NCBI GenBank assembly: GCA_029891385.1
Contig: CM057225.1
Location: 78,145,887-78,209,886, forward strand
From: Erythroxylum novogranatense
Taxonomy: Eukaryota > Streptophyta > Magnoliopsida > Malpighiales > Erythroxylaceae
Reading direction: 5' to 3'
DNA length: 64,000 nt
Shown: positions 55,017 to 64,000 of the stretch, in pieces
Numbering within the stretch: the stretch's first letter is position 1
How the letters are laid out: each line of letters starts with the position of its first letter
The notes under the pieces: model-generated
What the model saw: the letters and a program-made list of their open reading frames with translations, nothing else
Databases searched by the model: none
What the model was told of the DNA's origin: nothing
Made by a program: the position numbers and the translations under genes

Positions 55017-55992
55017 AGAGCAACAAATACCTATTAATTCTGTATAAGATGGAGAACATTATGTTATGTTAGTAAGCGAAGGATGGGGACAGGTTTACTA
55101 CGTACCTAAATGAACATTATGTTCAAGACGGAAAACTAATTTTTCCGCTTAAGCGTTTAACATAATAGTTCCCATCATGTAAAGGAGCACATATCGTGTG
55201 CTTGTAATGGGTACAACTAACACATATACCAGCTATATGGTGCTCTGAAAAGCTCATTGACATCTATGACAAAGAAGAAGGTGCTATTTGACAACGATTC
55301 TCACCGACGACAAGCGGCGATGGCTGAATGCTGAGGTTGAGGAGAACCGCATTTGAGTGAAAGAGAAGCAATTGTGTTGTGAACGTTAAGTGCAATCTAA
55401 TATTCCTACTCATTCTTTACATTATATTGATTCTTATTCTACTATTCCATTACAAGTTGATCTTACTCCTCATACTTATTCTAACTCGTACATACCAATC
55501 TAAAATTAGTTTATCATTGTATCATCTATACAATTATAATTCAATTAAAACTTATATTCATCATTTTAACTATTTTCTTATCTCTCCTTAGTCATATTAA
55601 TTAGCAATTAACTAATCAAATTAACCCTAATTACTTGAGCACTAAAGGTTTTATATATGTTGCCTTTTAAAAATGAGAAAGATCATTGAAACTAACTAAC
55701 GTAATCACATGGGCTTATATTCGATTTAGTCCATTGTCCTTCCTAGGATCTAAGAATTTTAATGCAATAATTCATTAAACCTTAGTCACTTCACATATTA
55801 AAGTGTTCAAGCAATTATGTATTAGTATCTAATCAAGCAACATATTGTGACAAATAAAAAACTAGAAGGCGTTTTCATAATTTAGTGAAACAATCATGAA
55901 AAAGAAACACATAAGAATAATCAATACTTAAACATGTACTCCAATATTTAACAAATACTTGGTGAGTTTATTGAAGACAATGAGAAGATTGT
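55017..55992. other. CACTA 5' region upstream of the transposase, no gene seen
   Basis: AT-rich DNA upstream of the TNP2 start on the minus strand; presumably promoter, leader or intron. No clear TATA box could be chosen. Confidence 0.4.
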
Positions 55993-56271
55993 ATGCTCTG
56001 GCTGAAGTTTTCTGAACCACTTCAAGCTGTAAATCAAAAACAGAAGTGGAAAAAAAATCCAGAATTAGCACTGCAGTGTTTTAAGTGTGATAAAAGCAAC
56101 AATATAGACTCAAATTATGTTGAAGACCATGTGCTTAGATTCAAATTGTGGATCTACATTCATAGAGTTCCACTTGAGTATTATGCTACCTTTGGACTTA
56201 GTCACATTTCAAGCTTCATTAGAAAGCCCATGTGTTTAGATCAAGCTACAACTAAACCAAAGAGGATCTAA
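55993..56271 (+). pseudogene. DUF4283-like (LINE ORF1 type) fragment
   Basis: A 92-codon plus-strand frame, opposite to the CACTA genes. Its second half (LWIYIHRVPLEYYATFGLSH then SFIRKPMCLDQATTKPKRI) follows the pattern W.....VPLE....GLS.I...IGKP...D..T..K.R. This is the C-terminal part of the DUF4283 domain found in ORF1-like proteins of plant LINE-type elements. The first half is not recognised. It is likely a captured or inserted scrap; nothing else of a LINE was seen nearby. Confidence 0.5.
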
Positions 56272-57868
56272 TTTGCTAGAATATATGTTTTTCTTTCATC
56301 CATGACCGATTTACCTTAATGCATTTCCATCATTCATTAAGGAGTAGTCAATCAAAATTGCAACCATCACTAAGTAACTCTTCACATATTCCTTCATTAA
56401 GGAGTATTCGGCTCTTATGCATACAAATCAACCTGAACATTTTCCCTCCTACTTTTATTTAATATGCTCTTCTCTTTTGCTGAACAAATTGTTTTTCTAT
56501 TTTTTTATTTTACCATATGTTACATAGTCAGTTGATCAAGTGTGTGTGAATAGTACACAACAGTGTGAACTAAAATTTTGCTTCTTTTTTCCCTACACCA
56601 ATGATTCATCTTCATCTTCTTAATCTTCATGCTTTACATGTTCATGGCACGTCAGAGATTTGGATGCATATACCCTTACCTTGGATTAATTCCAAACCAG
56701 TAAATCCCAAAACTGAACAGATAACTGAACAAAGCAGTAAATTCCAAACCAGTAAATTCCAAAACCACTCACTCATCAGTCTCTGATTTTAACTTTTTCA
56801 GATTGTGTTATTTCTTTGATACTGACACTTCCATCATGAGATTTTGCTCTCCTTATCATGCATTTACATCGGGTTTTGTTCAATCAGAGATCTCACACAC
56901 ATACACCGTAAGGAAATGATACACTGTGATGCTGAGGATGTTTGTTTCTAGGCAAAATTGTTAATAGTCAGTGTCATTCTCTCTTTATCAACTTTAGACC
57001 AATATGTCGGAAAGGGAAGGCAATAACTTTTTAGACTTTGATTTGGCAGTGAAAGTGAAGCCTATTATCATTATTACCAACATCTCTCTTATGCAAAAAA
57101 CCTGAGTTGCTTACCTCACATGAAGTAGTAACTCTAGTGCCTAAGTAGTGTGCAATTGTGTACCATGACGGTACTCTTCCCTTTTCTTTCGGTAATCATC
57201 TTCTTCACTAATATTTTCTACCCCATATCTCCAAAGATACCATCACAATATCATTCCATATCTCTTAACCTCTCTCCTAGGCTTGTTGCTTATAAATTCC
57301 TATCTATATTAGCACCTATATTCTTGACGCATCAACACACTAATTTCTAATAATCGTAATCACTTATCAATTTTATCTGCCTTAGGATACCAATATTTAG
57401 TATATTATTATCCACTAATTTCTACGATCTTGCTAAAAATAAGTATGTTTTATCCAACTCACTCTATTCTAATTCATTTAACATCTATGTTTTAAATTTA
57501 CAACTAATTACATCATATGGACCTAGTTTTTATAAAAGGTGATGAAATAGATGATGTATTTTATAAGAATAACAGGGATTGTCAAAGATAAAATGGTCAA
57601 CTTGGTGCAAATACATGAAAAGATGTTAAAGTTTATAAGAGATGCATGAAAAAATGCACTGTTTCTAATTATTTTTAGGGCTTTTATACCATGTTGCATT
57701 GTAGGTTAGTTTATGGTCACAATTGCTACTTAGATGTATGTTTACATTATTGAAAACAATTGAATTCAATGGAGCTTATTAGTCCTAACAAAAAGATGAA
57801 CCAGCCAACAATATGCCAACAACAAACATCTACTCCAAAATAAAACAAATGCAGCAAAGGATAATTAC
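56272..57868. other. CACTA internal non-coding region
   Basis: No gene recognised. The block near 57588-57645 (aaaatggtcaacttggtgca and following) is a diverged copy of part of the 639-bp unit at 49962-51239. Confidence 0.5.
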
Positions 57869-57937
57869 CTCTAGATATTGCTCCACTTCAAATGACACCA
57901 CAGATTAGTGATCTTTTGCAGCCATAGGATTAGCAAC
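57869..57937 (-). pseudogene. Diverged third copy of the 69-nt exon
   Basis: Same length and both splice sites (acceptor TTTTAG, donor GTAATT) as the copies at 50416 and 51055. The SVVSFEVEQY part is kept, but a TAA interrupts codon 11. Confidence 0.45.
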
Positions 57938-58594
57938 CTAAAATGTTAAAGAGGTTTGCACTGTTAAGTTATCCATTTAGAGGGATAAAAGGCTATAGGA
58001 AAGAAAATCACACACATTTAATGCTGCTATATGAAGTGAAGAGAGATACATCATTTTTAGTTGCATGAAACAGTGCAGCTACATCATTAAGAAGTTGAAC
58101 AACTCATATTGCTAATTAGAAAAAGAAGTCCTCATTTACAGAACTTATCCTTATCCTTTAGGACTCCCATAATTCTAGCAACTAGAAACTAAATTGTTCA
58201 AACAGAACAAAACAAAAAAACAGATTCCTATCCTATCCCATGTTCAGAACATGTTCAAACTCCTTAGAAGATTAAAAACAGGCCACTGTTTAAAATGTAG
58301 GATTATGTTTTAAAATAACACAACAAAACCCTCGGCAGCCTCCAACACATACACGTTTTCTTAGCATTTGGGAAGCTATATATGTTTCAAATTTTGCATC
58401 AAAATATAGCCAGACTTATGCATACATATCATAAGATACACAATCTGGAAATTTTTTAAACCATTATTCTCTACTCACAATCTGAGATACACCTTTGGAT
58501 GTAGACATTACATTCAAAACATGTAATGTCTCGTTCTCAAGATTCATAAAGCTAAAGTAGACCTAAAGAAGCCTAAGAAGGTAAGATGAAAAAC

Positions 58595-58654
58595 TATAAG
58601 GTGAACAGAATCACCGTATAAGAAGTTATACGGTGAACAGAATCACCGTATAAA
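58595..58654. repeat. Pair of hairpins with arms TTATACGGTGA / TCACCGTATAA
   Basis: The second copy (58626-58653) is a perfect 11-bp inverted repeat around a 6-base loop (acagaa). The first (58595-58621) has the same right arm and a shortened left arm. No gene here; function unknown. Confidence 0.75.
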
Positions 58655-59039
58655 AATTAATCAAAACAAACGACTTCACAATCTTAAACCCAGATTAAAT
58701 CGTCACTCCAATCTGACTCAAAAACTTACATTACCCGACTTTAATCGCAACTTACCTCAAAAAACCCGCACATGCACTCCGACTGCTGATGATAGAGGGC
58801 CGACTGGAGATGAAGCAATCTCCACAGATTCTAAGCGACAAAAACCCTGGCTGGTGGGAAGGTTAAAATGATGAAGAGGGAAGGTTAAAATAGAGAGAGG
58901 GAAGGGGAGACTCAGAAGATTAGAACGCTGGTTGGTGGTGGACGAGAGAAAGAACGGTGGAGACTGACGAAGATGAGAGAAAGAACGGGGGGCTTCGGAT
59001 TTCGTTTGTAAAATTGGGGGGAGGGAAAATTAATTACGT

Positions 59040-59250
59040 GGACATGACCTTTCCCGACGTCTACTTCTCCAAAATGACGTTTATCCTATTTTCAGACGTC
59101 TTTCTACCAAGACGACGTTAAACGCTTCCCTTATCCCCGACGTCTTAATGCAACGTCTCAGAATATTCCATCTTTTCTTGACGTCCTTCCAGACGTTGTG
59201 AATTCCTGAGACCATTCACGACGTCTACTTCCAAGACGACGCTATATGTG
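59040..59250. repeat. CACTA subterminal repeat array (right)
   Basis: About a dozen GACGTC / CGACGTCTACTT-type units, for example 59054-59066 and 59219-59231, mirroring the left array. Confidence 0.85.
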
Positions 59251-59253
59251 TTG

Positions 59254-59266
59254 TTTTGTTATAGTG
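59254..59266 (-). repeat. CACTA terminal inverted repeat (right)
   Basis: The minus strand reads CACTATAACAAAA from 59266. GAT follows at 59267-59269. Confidence 0.92.
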
Positions 59267-59269
59267 GAT

Positions 59270-59684
59270 GTTGAAGTTATGGTGGTTAGAAAATGTTGGT
59301 TATGTTTTAGGCTTCGAGTTTGTAAAATTGTACCTTATTTCCTGCAATTCAGTAGTTATTTGGTGGTCATTTTGGGTTTGGTGTTGCTAGATGTTGGCAA
59401 TTTGGGACTAGCAATTTTTGGTCAATTGCGTCGCGCAGAGGTAGAACCTGCAACGAGTAACTACGGGGCCATAAAAGAGCGTAAAATGGCAACATGAACA
59501 TGTTCGAATTTATGGGGATGCTAGCAGGGGGATGCATTGGACGAACTCGTTTATAGCAAGGAGCCTCTAGTGGGACAGCGACAGTAGGCTGAAGCTGGTG
59601 GTAGCTCTCGTAGGAGAAGTGTGGTGGCCAAGGTAAAGGTCCAAAACTGATGTCAGATGGCAACGCAAACTATGAGCAGATTTA
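59270..59684. other. Spacer between CACTA and Harbinger-like elements
   Basis: No gene recognised. A 98-codon minus-strand frame (59663-59367) is Pro-rich with no motif known to me. It may belong to the old element into which both transposons inserted. Confidence 0.35.
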
Positions 59685-59915
59685 ATACCTGTTTGGTTCA
59701 GCTTTTGGAGGCTGAAAAAGTGCTTTTTTCTACCACAAAAGTTATTTTTCAGAAAAAAAAAAAGAAAAAAAAGAGTGTTCGGTCATAAAATTCAAAAGCA
59801 ATTTTTTAAATAGAAATAGCTTTTTTAGAAGCTAAAATATAGCTTTTTAAGAAGCTCAAATTTGGAGCTTTTCAAAAAAGTCCCTTATTTTGGCTTTTTC
59901 GGGTAGACTTTATTT
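59685..59915 (+). repeat. Harbinger-like terminal region with AGCTTTT motifs
   Basis: CCTGTTTGGTTCAGC is followed by repeated agctttt / aaaagct motifs (59820-59880), a pattern seen at the ends of Harbinger and Tourist-type elements of many plants. The partner end is not available for checking. Confidence 0.45.
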
Positions 59916-60750
59916 TGCGTCACTTACGTTTATAACGCTTTGTATTCGGTTTTGTCTTCGTTAACTTCCGTGTTTTTCTTTTGACTCTTCACTTTTTTTA
60001 CAAACCCACCAACTTCTCTACCCATCTTCTCAAAGGACATAACCATCTTCTTAAGGTTTGCAAACCCAGGTGCGTTTTTCCCTCTACTACTTGTTTTTCT
60101 CTTTTATTCATTCTTCCCTTCCTTCTCCTGCATCTAGTACCGTGTAATGTGTTGTATGTTTTACGTTTTATGTTTATGCTTTTATTCATTCTGGCCTTCC
60201 TTTTGCTGCGTCTTCTGTTGTTCTGCATGTTTTACATTTACGTGTTTTACGTCTTCTGCTGTGTATGCTCTGCATGTTTTACATTCTGCTGCTCTGCCTC
60301 TAGGATATTTTTAACCTAGGGTTCTCCTGTAATACTATTTGGCTCAACTTCCAAGGTCTCAAGGTATAGGCCTGGCGAGGGTGGAAGTGTGTGATAGGTT
60401 GTTATGCAGAGGGTTGGGGTTGGCTGAGGATTTAGCTTTTATAGGTTCTTTTGATAAATAGGAAAAGTTTTGTCTAACAATAACATTGTTTCTGACATTG
60501 CTAAGTTAGTATAAGGTTAATGATCAGTGTGTTGTCAAAGTGGGCAAGGAGATAAGCTCGAAGAAGAAGAATAATAATAAGTCCAGAGGAAGATAAGAAG
60601 ATTGGAGCAGGATGGAATAGTTAAGGAACCCAAAGGTTAGTAAGAAACTTTGAATAAGAGTAGAGTGTAAAGAGGGCTTAGAGTGGATGAGAGTTTGAAG
60701 TGGATGAGACCATACATGGAGTGCAATTTAGAGAGAAGCAAGATCTCCTA
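59916..60750. other. Non-coding region inside the Harbinger-like element
   Basis: Pyrimidine-rich stretch (59940-60300) whose open frame is low-complexity Phe/Leu. No gene recognised. Confidence 0.4.
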
Positions 60751-60759
60751 ACAGTTTAC

Positions 60760-61160
60760 TACTATGGAATACAATTATTAGAGCGTATGCTGAGAGTTCT
60801 AAAGATAACTATTGAAATATATCATATTGTGCAAATTCCTTTGATTCCGACTTACACTTATTCCTTTCTTTTAAAGACTATGGTTAAGACGGGTGATGAT
60901 AAAATAGGTAAAAGGTTCACTCAATTGCTATAATAAACTCATTGGGATTTATCCAAAACAATTTGGTTCATGTTTATGGTGCTTACAAGGAGCACGAGAA
61001 TTCATATGAAGTGTTTGAACTAATGCCACAAAGAGATCTTATCTGGAAGCATTGAACAAGTAAGAAAAGTTTTTTGATGAGATGGGTGAGAGTGTGGATT
61101 CTTAGACTTCTTTGATTATTAGACTGGCTGTAAATGGACATGGGAAGGAAGAATATTAGT
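60760..61160 (+). pseudogene. Decayed PPR protein fragment
   Basis: Plus-strand pieces in two frames follow the E/PLS-class pentatricopeptide pattern: PTYTYSFLLKTMVKTGDDKIGK (60850-60917), KVHSIAI then LGFIQNNLVHVYGAY (60911-60989), SYEVFELMPQRDLI (61002-61043), KFFDEMGE (61066-61089) and TSLIIRLAVNGHGKE (61107-61151). Such proteins bind organelle RNA in plastids or mitochondria. Several stops and two frame changes show that it is dead. Length corresponds to about three repeats of a gene that normally has ten or more. It lies between the Harbinger-like end and the Myb/SANT gene, so it may be captured host sequence. Confidence 0.65.
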
Positions 61161-61746
61161 TTTGTTAGTGAAGTAGGCTCTAGTAGTCCATTTAAATATC
61201 TTATGGAGAACTGTAAGATCACACTCTCTCCCTCACCATGGAATGCAACAGAGTTATTCATTTTTCTTGATGTATGTTGAACAACGATTGAAAATGAGTG
61301 TTTTCCTTAGCTATTTTCGTAGAAATTTAAAATTATTACTTCTCCTTTTTTATTCAAAATTTAACTTTCTATTTTTGCAATTTCAGCATGTACCTGAAAA
61401 CAATAATTGATTTTGTACCTGACTGTTTCAACTGATTTTTAGTCAAAATGAAATGAAATTCTTTTTCAAATCATTTTATTCAGTTTAAGTACTGAGCCTC
61501 AGCAATTATGGTGCTGTTTAATTAGTAATGAAAAACTCAAACAATAAACTAGAAAGTAAAGAGGTTGATAGAAAGAGTTGGAAGAGATGTGAGTGGAGAG
61601 CATGTCATTTGGTTATGCTTTTATATTTTCTTATACTTGCTTAATCTTCTATGACGTTCTTGATCTTTTATGGTTATGCTTTTATATTTTCTTATACTTG
61701 CTTAATTCATTGTTATATATAAAGGGGATTTTGTTGTTAATAGAAA
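61161..61746. other. Non-coding, AT-rich
   Basis: No gene seen. A 40-bp block tggttatgcttttatatttt-type is duplicated at 61609-61645 and 61669-61705. Presumed promoter side of the Myb/SANT gene. Confidence 0.4.
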
Positions 61747-62750
61747 ATGTCAAATCCAAGTCAAGTTATTCAAGGTGGGGATAAATTGAAAAAAAGGTTT
61801 AAAGTGGAGTGGAATGATAGAACGCTTGAAATTCTAATCAAAATTTTTGTGGAAGAGACATTAGCTGGAAATCTACCAAGTGGTCACTTTAACAATATTG
61901 GATGGAAAAATATAGATTCAAATTTTTCTCATGAAACTAAGAAGAATTATGAATACAAACAATTTAAGAATTAATAGGATGGATTAAAAAAGGATTGGCA
62001 GCTTTGTAAATTTAGTAGGTAAGGAAACTGGATTAGGATGGGATCCTACTAATCAAACTATTGATGCAGGTGACGAATGGTGGGAAAAGAAATTGAAGGT
62101 AAGCATTTAAGCTTTAGATTTATAATGTTTTAATGTTACTTGATAGTTTAATGACTTAAACAATATTATTATAGGAAAATCCTGAGGCTGCCAAATTCTA
62201 AACTAATGGTTTGAAACATATTGAGCAGCTGAATATTTTATTTAAAGATGTTGCAGCTATAGGGGAAGGAGCTTGGGCACCGTCTTTAAGTTTTGTACCA
62301 AATGATGCACACCATTTAGAGAAAGCCTAGTTGATACCGATCTTAATGCTAACATTTTTTAAGACTTTACTATTAATCAAGAAATTGGAAATATTAATAA
62401 TGAGATTTCTTCATCAACTCCTACACTAGGAACTTCTACAAAAGGAAAAGGGAAAAAAAAGAAAGAAACATGATACTAGAACAGGGGCAACAGAAAGGTT
62501 ATGTAAACATTTGGACCGTACATGTGATACAGTATAGAGTAGAACTTCAGTAACCTCTATTAAAAGAGATGAACATGGTTGTAGCATTTTTAAGATGATG
62601 GACATCTTACGAAGTATAAATGAAAAAGAAAGGGGAGGTGAGTTGTTTATATTAGCTACCAAATTATTTTTAAAGAAGGAAAATAAATAGATGTTTGTTG
62701 CGTTGAAGGATGTTGATCTTCAAATTGAATGGCTTAAGAACATGAATTGA
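61747..62750 (+). pseudogene. Myb/SANT-like DNA-binding protein (Harbinger ORF1 type), broken
   Basis: Starts MSNPSQVIQGGDK, then VEWNDRTLEILIKIFVEETL and NIGWKNIDSNF: the plant Myb/SANT-like domain (Myb_DNA-bind_3). It continues in other frames with LVGKETGLGWDP and AGDEWWEKKLK (62013-62098). An intron (GTAAGC at 62099 to TATAG at 62173) is followed by NPEAAKF, AAIGEGAWAPSLSFVP (62250-62298), GCSIFKMMDILRSI (62579-62620) and MFVALKDVDLQIEWLKN (62692-62742), the usual C-terminal block. In Harbinger elements this protein brings the transposase to the nucleus and the ends. Breaks: a shift near 61972, another near 62008, and stops at 62199, 62329 and 62688. Confidence 0.75.
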
Positions 62751-63006
62751 TTGTGATGCTTGTAGTGAATTAGACATTTATTTGGTTACTAATATTGGAC
62801 TACTTGTTATATGTTGTATTGGAATTTGCTACTTGTAATGTGTTACATTGGATTTCTATTTGGTTAATTTAAGACCATGAAATGATTGTGATGCTTTTAA
62901 TGAATTAGACATTTATTTGGTTACTAATATTGGACTACTTGTTATATGTTGTATTGGAATTTTTTACTTGTAATGTGTTTTATTGGATTTCTATTTGGTT
63001 AATTTT
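62735..63006. repeat. Tandem duplication of a 135-bp unit
   Basis: Two near-identical copies, beginning ttaagaacatgaattgattg (62734) and ttaagaccatgaaatgattg (62869), just after the Myb/SANT gene. Confidence 0.85.
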
Positions 63007-63115
63007 GTTGCAATGAATTAAATTGTACTTTATTATTATCGTCTTATGATTATTGCTATATTACCTTGTCGCATAATAAGCTAATTATTTATTATTTTTA
63101 TATATTTTGATACAA

Positions 63116-63228
63116 ATGTCATCTTCTGATAATGATTCTGACAATGATCATGAATATAATGAAGAGATTGAAGAAGAAATTTTGCATGTGGTTCAAACTG
63201 GAGTAGCACTAACCATAAACCATTATAT
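63116..63228 (+). pseudogene. Start of probable Harbinger transposase gene, cut by an LTR
   Basis: ATG 63116 opens MSSSDNDSDNDHEYNEEIEE then ILHVVQTGVALTINHYI, an acidic Ser/Asp/Glu-rich start as is common in the second gene of Harbinger elements. The frame runs straight into the LTR at 63229 and ends within it. The catalytic domain is not in the window. Identification rests mainly on position after the Myb/SANT gene. Confidence 0.4.
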
Positions 63229-64000
63229 TGTTAAGTCAAGAGGACTTCACTTCTATTAATTTTGATGACAATCAAATAATAATAATCTTAGAAATGTATG
63301 AACTATTTTGATGAGTTTGTTAAGTGTGAAAATAACTGTATGTAACACTTAGGCAACATAAGACAAAGCACAGCAATATAAGATGAAGCGCAACAACATA
63401 AGACGAAGCGTAACAACAAAAGATGAAGCGCAATATGAGACGAAGCATAAAACACAGCATAAGACAAAGCAGAAAAACAGACAAAATGTAGTAACAAAAG
63501 AAAAGTTATTCCAAACGATACAAAAGGATGATATTCTAGAACGTCTATCAGTTAATTAGTTGGAGTTAGTTACAGGACTCAACTAATAACTGTTTCTAGA
63601 AGATTCAAGAAGCAGTTATCAAGAAGACAGTTGGAGATTAAGGTTATAAATATTAGTTCGAGTCAAAAACTATATATAGATAAAGAATTACTCGTGAATG
63701 CTTTTGATATTTAAAAAAATTCTATATTCAAAGTGCAAAAGAAGTGAGCAAACACATCTGTAACATGAAAGCTCAAAAATATTTTTCTTAAAGAGAGAAA
63801 GGAAGGCTAGATCCTGGAGATGCTAATATAACTGATAAAGAATACTTTGTGAGAGAGACCTAAAGAAGCTCTACATTTGAAAGAATACTTGTAAAGTTGA
63901 ACAGTATAGTGAAATCTCAGAAAAACTCTAGGGATTGGACGTAGCCCAAGGTTTGGGGTGAGCTAGTATAAAATCGCAACATCTATTCTATAACCGTTAT
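63229..64000 (+). repeat. SIRE-like copia LTR, cut by the window end
   Basis: Starts TGTTAAGTCAAGAGGACTT, matching the start of the minus-strand LTR at 9863, and keeps the order of its later blocks (for example tggacgtagcccaaggtttg at 63938-63957). It contains repeated ATAAGACGAAGCG-type units (63356-63470). The 3' end and any internal region lie beyond the window. Confidence 0.75.

Larger units (their letters stand above)
27109..59266 (-). mobile_element. CACTA (En/Spm) DNA transposon carrying a nested copia tandem
   Basis: The ends are inverted. CACTACAAGAAAA starts at 27109, and the complement CACTATAACAAAA starts at 59266 on the minus strand. Both are flanked by GAT (27106-27108 and 59267-59269), the 3-bp duplication expected for CACTA elements. 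Subterminal arrays of GACGTC-like motifs lie inside both ends. Two genes on the minus strand encode a TNP2-type transposase (55016-51522) and a Ptta/En/Spm-type protein (47339-27896). Without the 17.6-kb nested copia the element is about 14.6 kb. Both genes carry disabling changes. Confidence 0.93.
59685..63228 (+). mobile_element. PIF/Harbinger-like transposon, 3' end missing
   Basis: The left end seems to lie at about 59685, after a TTA/TAA-type target triplet, starting with CCTGTTTGGTTCAGC and a run of AGCTTTT-type inverted motifs typical of such ends. Inside are a Myb/SANT gene (61747-62750) and the beginning of a second gene in the same direction (63116-63228), the two-gene layout of PIF/Harbinger. 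A SIRE-like LTR cuts the second gene at 63229. The right end is outside the window or lost. Confidence 0.5.

Noticed and set aside
60700..60933. 77-codon ORF as an intact gene
   Set aside because: Only its second half matches a PPR protein, and the match continues in another frame after it ends, so it is part of a pseudogene.

Overview
The window looks like nuclear DNA of a flowering plant, probably a eudicot, from heterochromatin built of transposable elements inserted into one another. It carries plant-specific families: Angela/Tork-like and SIRE-like Ty1/copia, an Athila/Tat-like Ty3/gypsy, a CACTA (En/Spm) transposon with TNP2 and Ptta-type genes, and a PIF/Harbinger element with a Myb/SANT gene. 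No intact host protein-coding gene, rRNA, tRNA or CRISPR array was seen. The only host-gene trace is a decayed pentatricopeptide-repeat (PPR) fragment. No tools were run; every family assignment is from reading motifs.

Layout, left to right. (1) 1-5766: minus-strand Angela-like copia (copy A), cut by the window start. It sits in the 3' part of a plus-strand gypsy-like LTR (5767-8262), which itself broke into the gag of a minus-strand SIRE-like copia (8263-9863). (2) 9864-17126: AT-rich decayed DNA with a possible old SIRE-like LTR, a degenerate tandem repeat (12780-13450) and the 3' end plus LTR of an old Angela-related copia (about 15040-17124). (3) 17127-26757: minus-strand Athila/Tat-like gypsy with 1.49-kb LTRs and a CTATG target-site duplication. 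It has gag and protease but no reverse transcriptase or integrase. (4) 27109-59266: a CACTA element, transposase genes on the minus strand, with CACTA ends, GACGTC-rich subterminal arrays and a GAT duplication. (5) 29483-47079: nested in one CACTA gene, an LTR-internal-LTR-internal-LTR tandem of the Angela-like copia (copies B and C) with a single TACTA duplication. (6) About 59685-63228: a Harbinger-like element with a PPR relic, a Myb/SANT pseudogene and the start of a transposase gene, cut by a plus-strand SIRE-like LTR (63229 to window end).

Three observations stand out. The Angela-like leaders carry four evenly spaced stem-loops whose paired bases change together between copies, next to an array of 10-bp palindromes. 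Repeat copies differ by a recurrent CAG/CTG to CG signature in two unrelated elements, which most likely reflects read errors at methylated CHG sites and makes many frameshifts here suspect. A 69-nt exon with its splice sites occurs three times inside the CACTA element.
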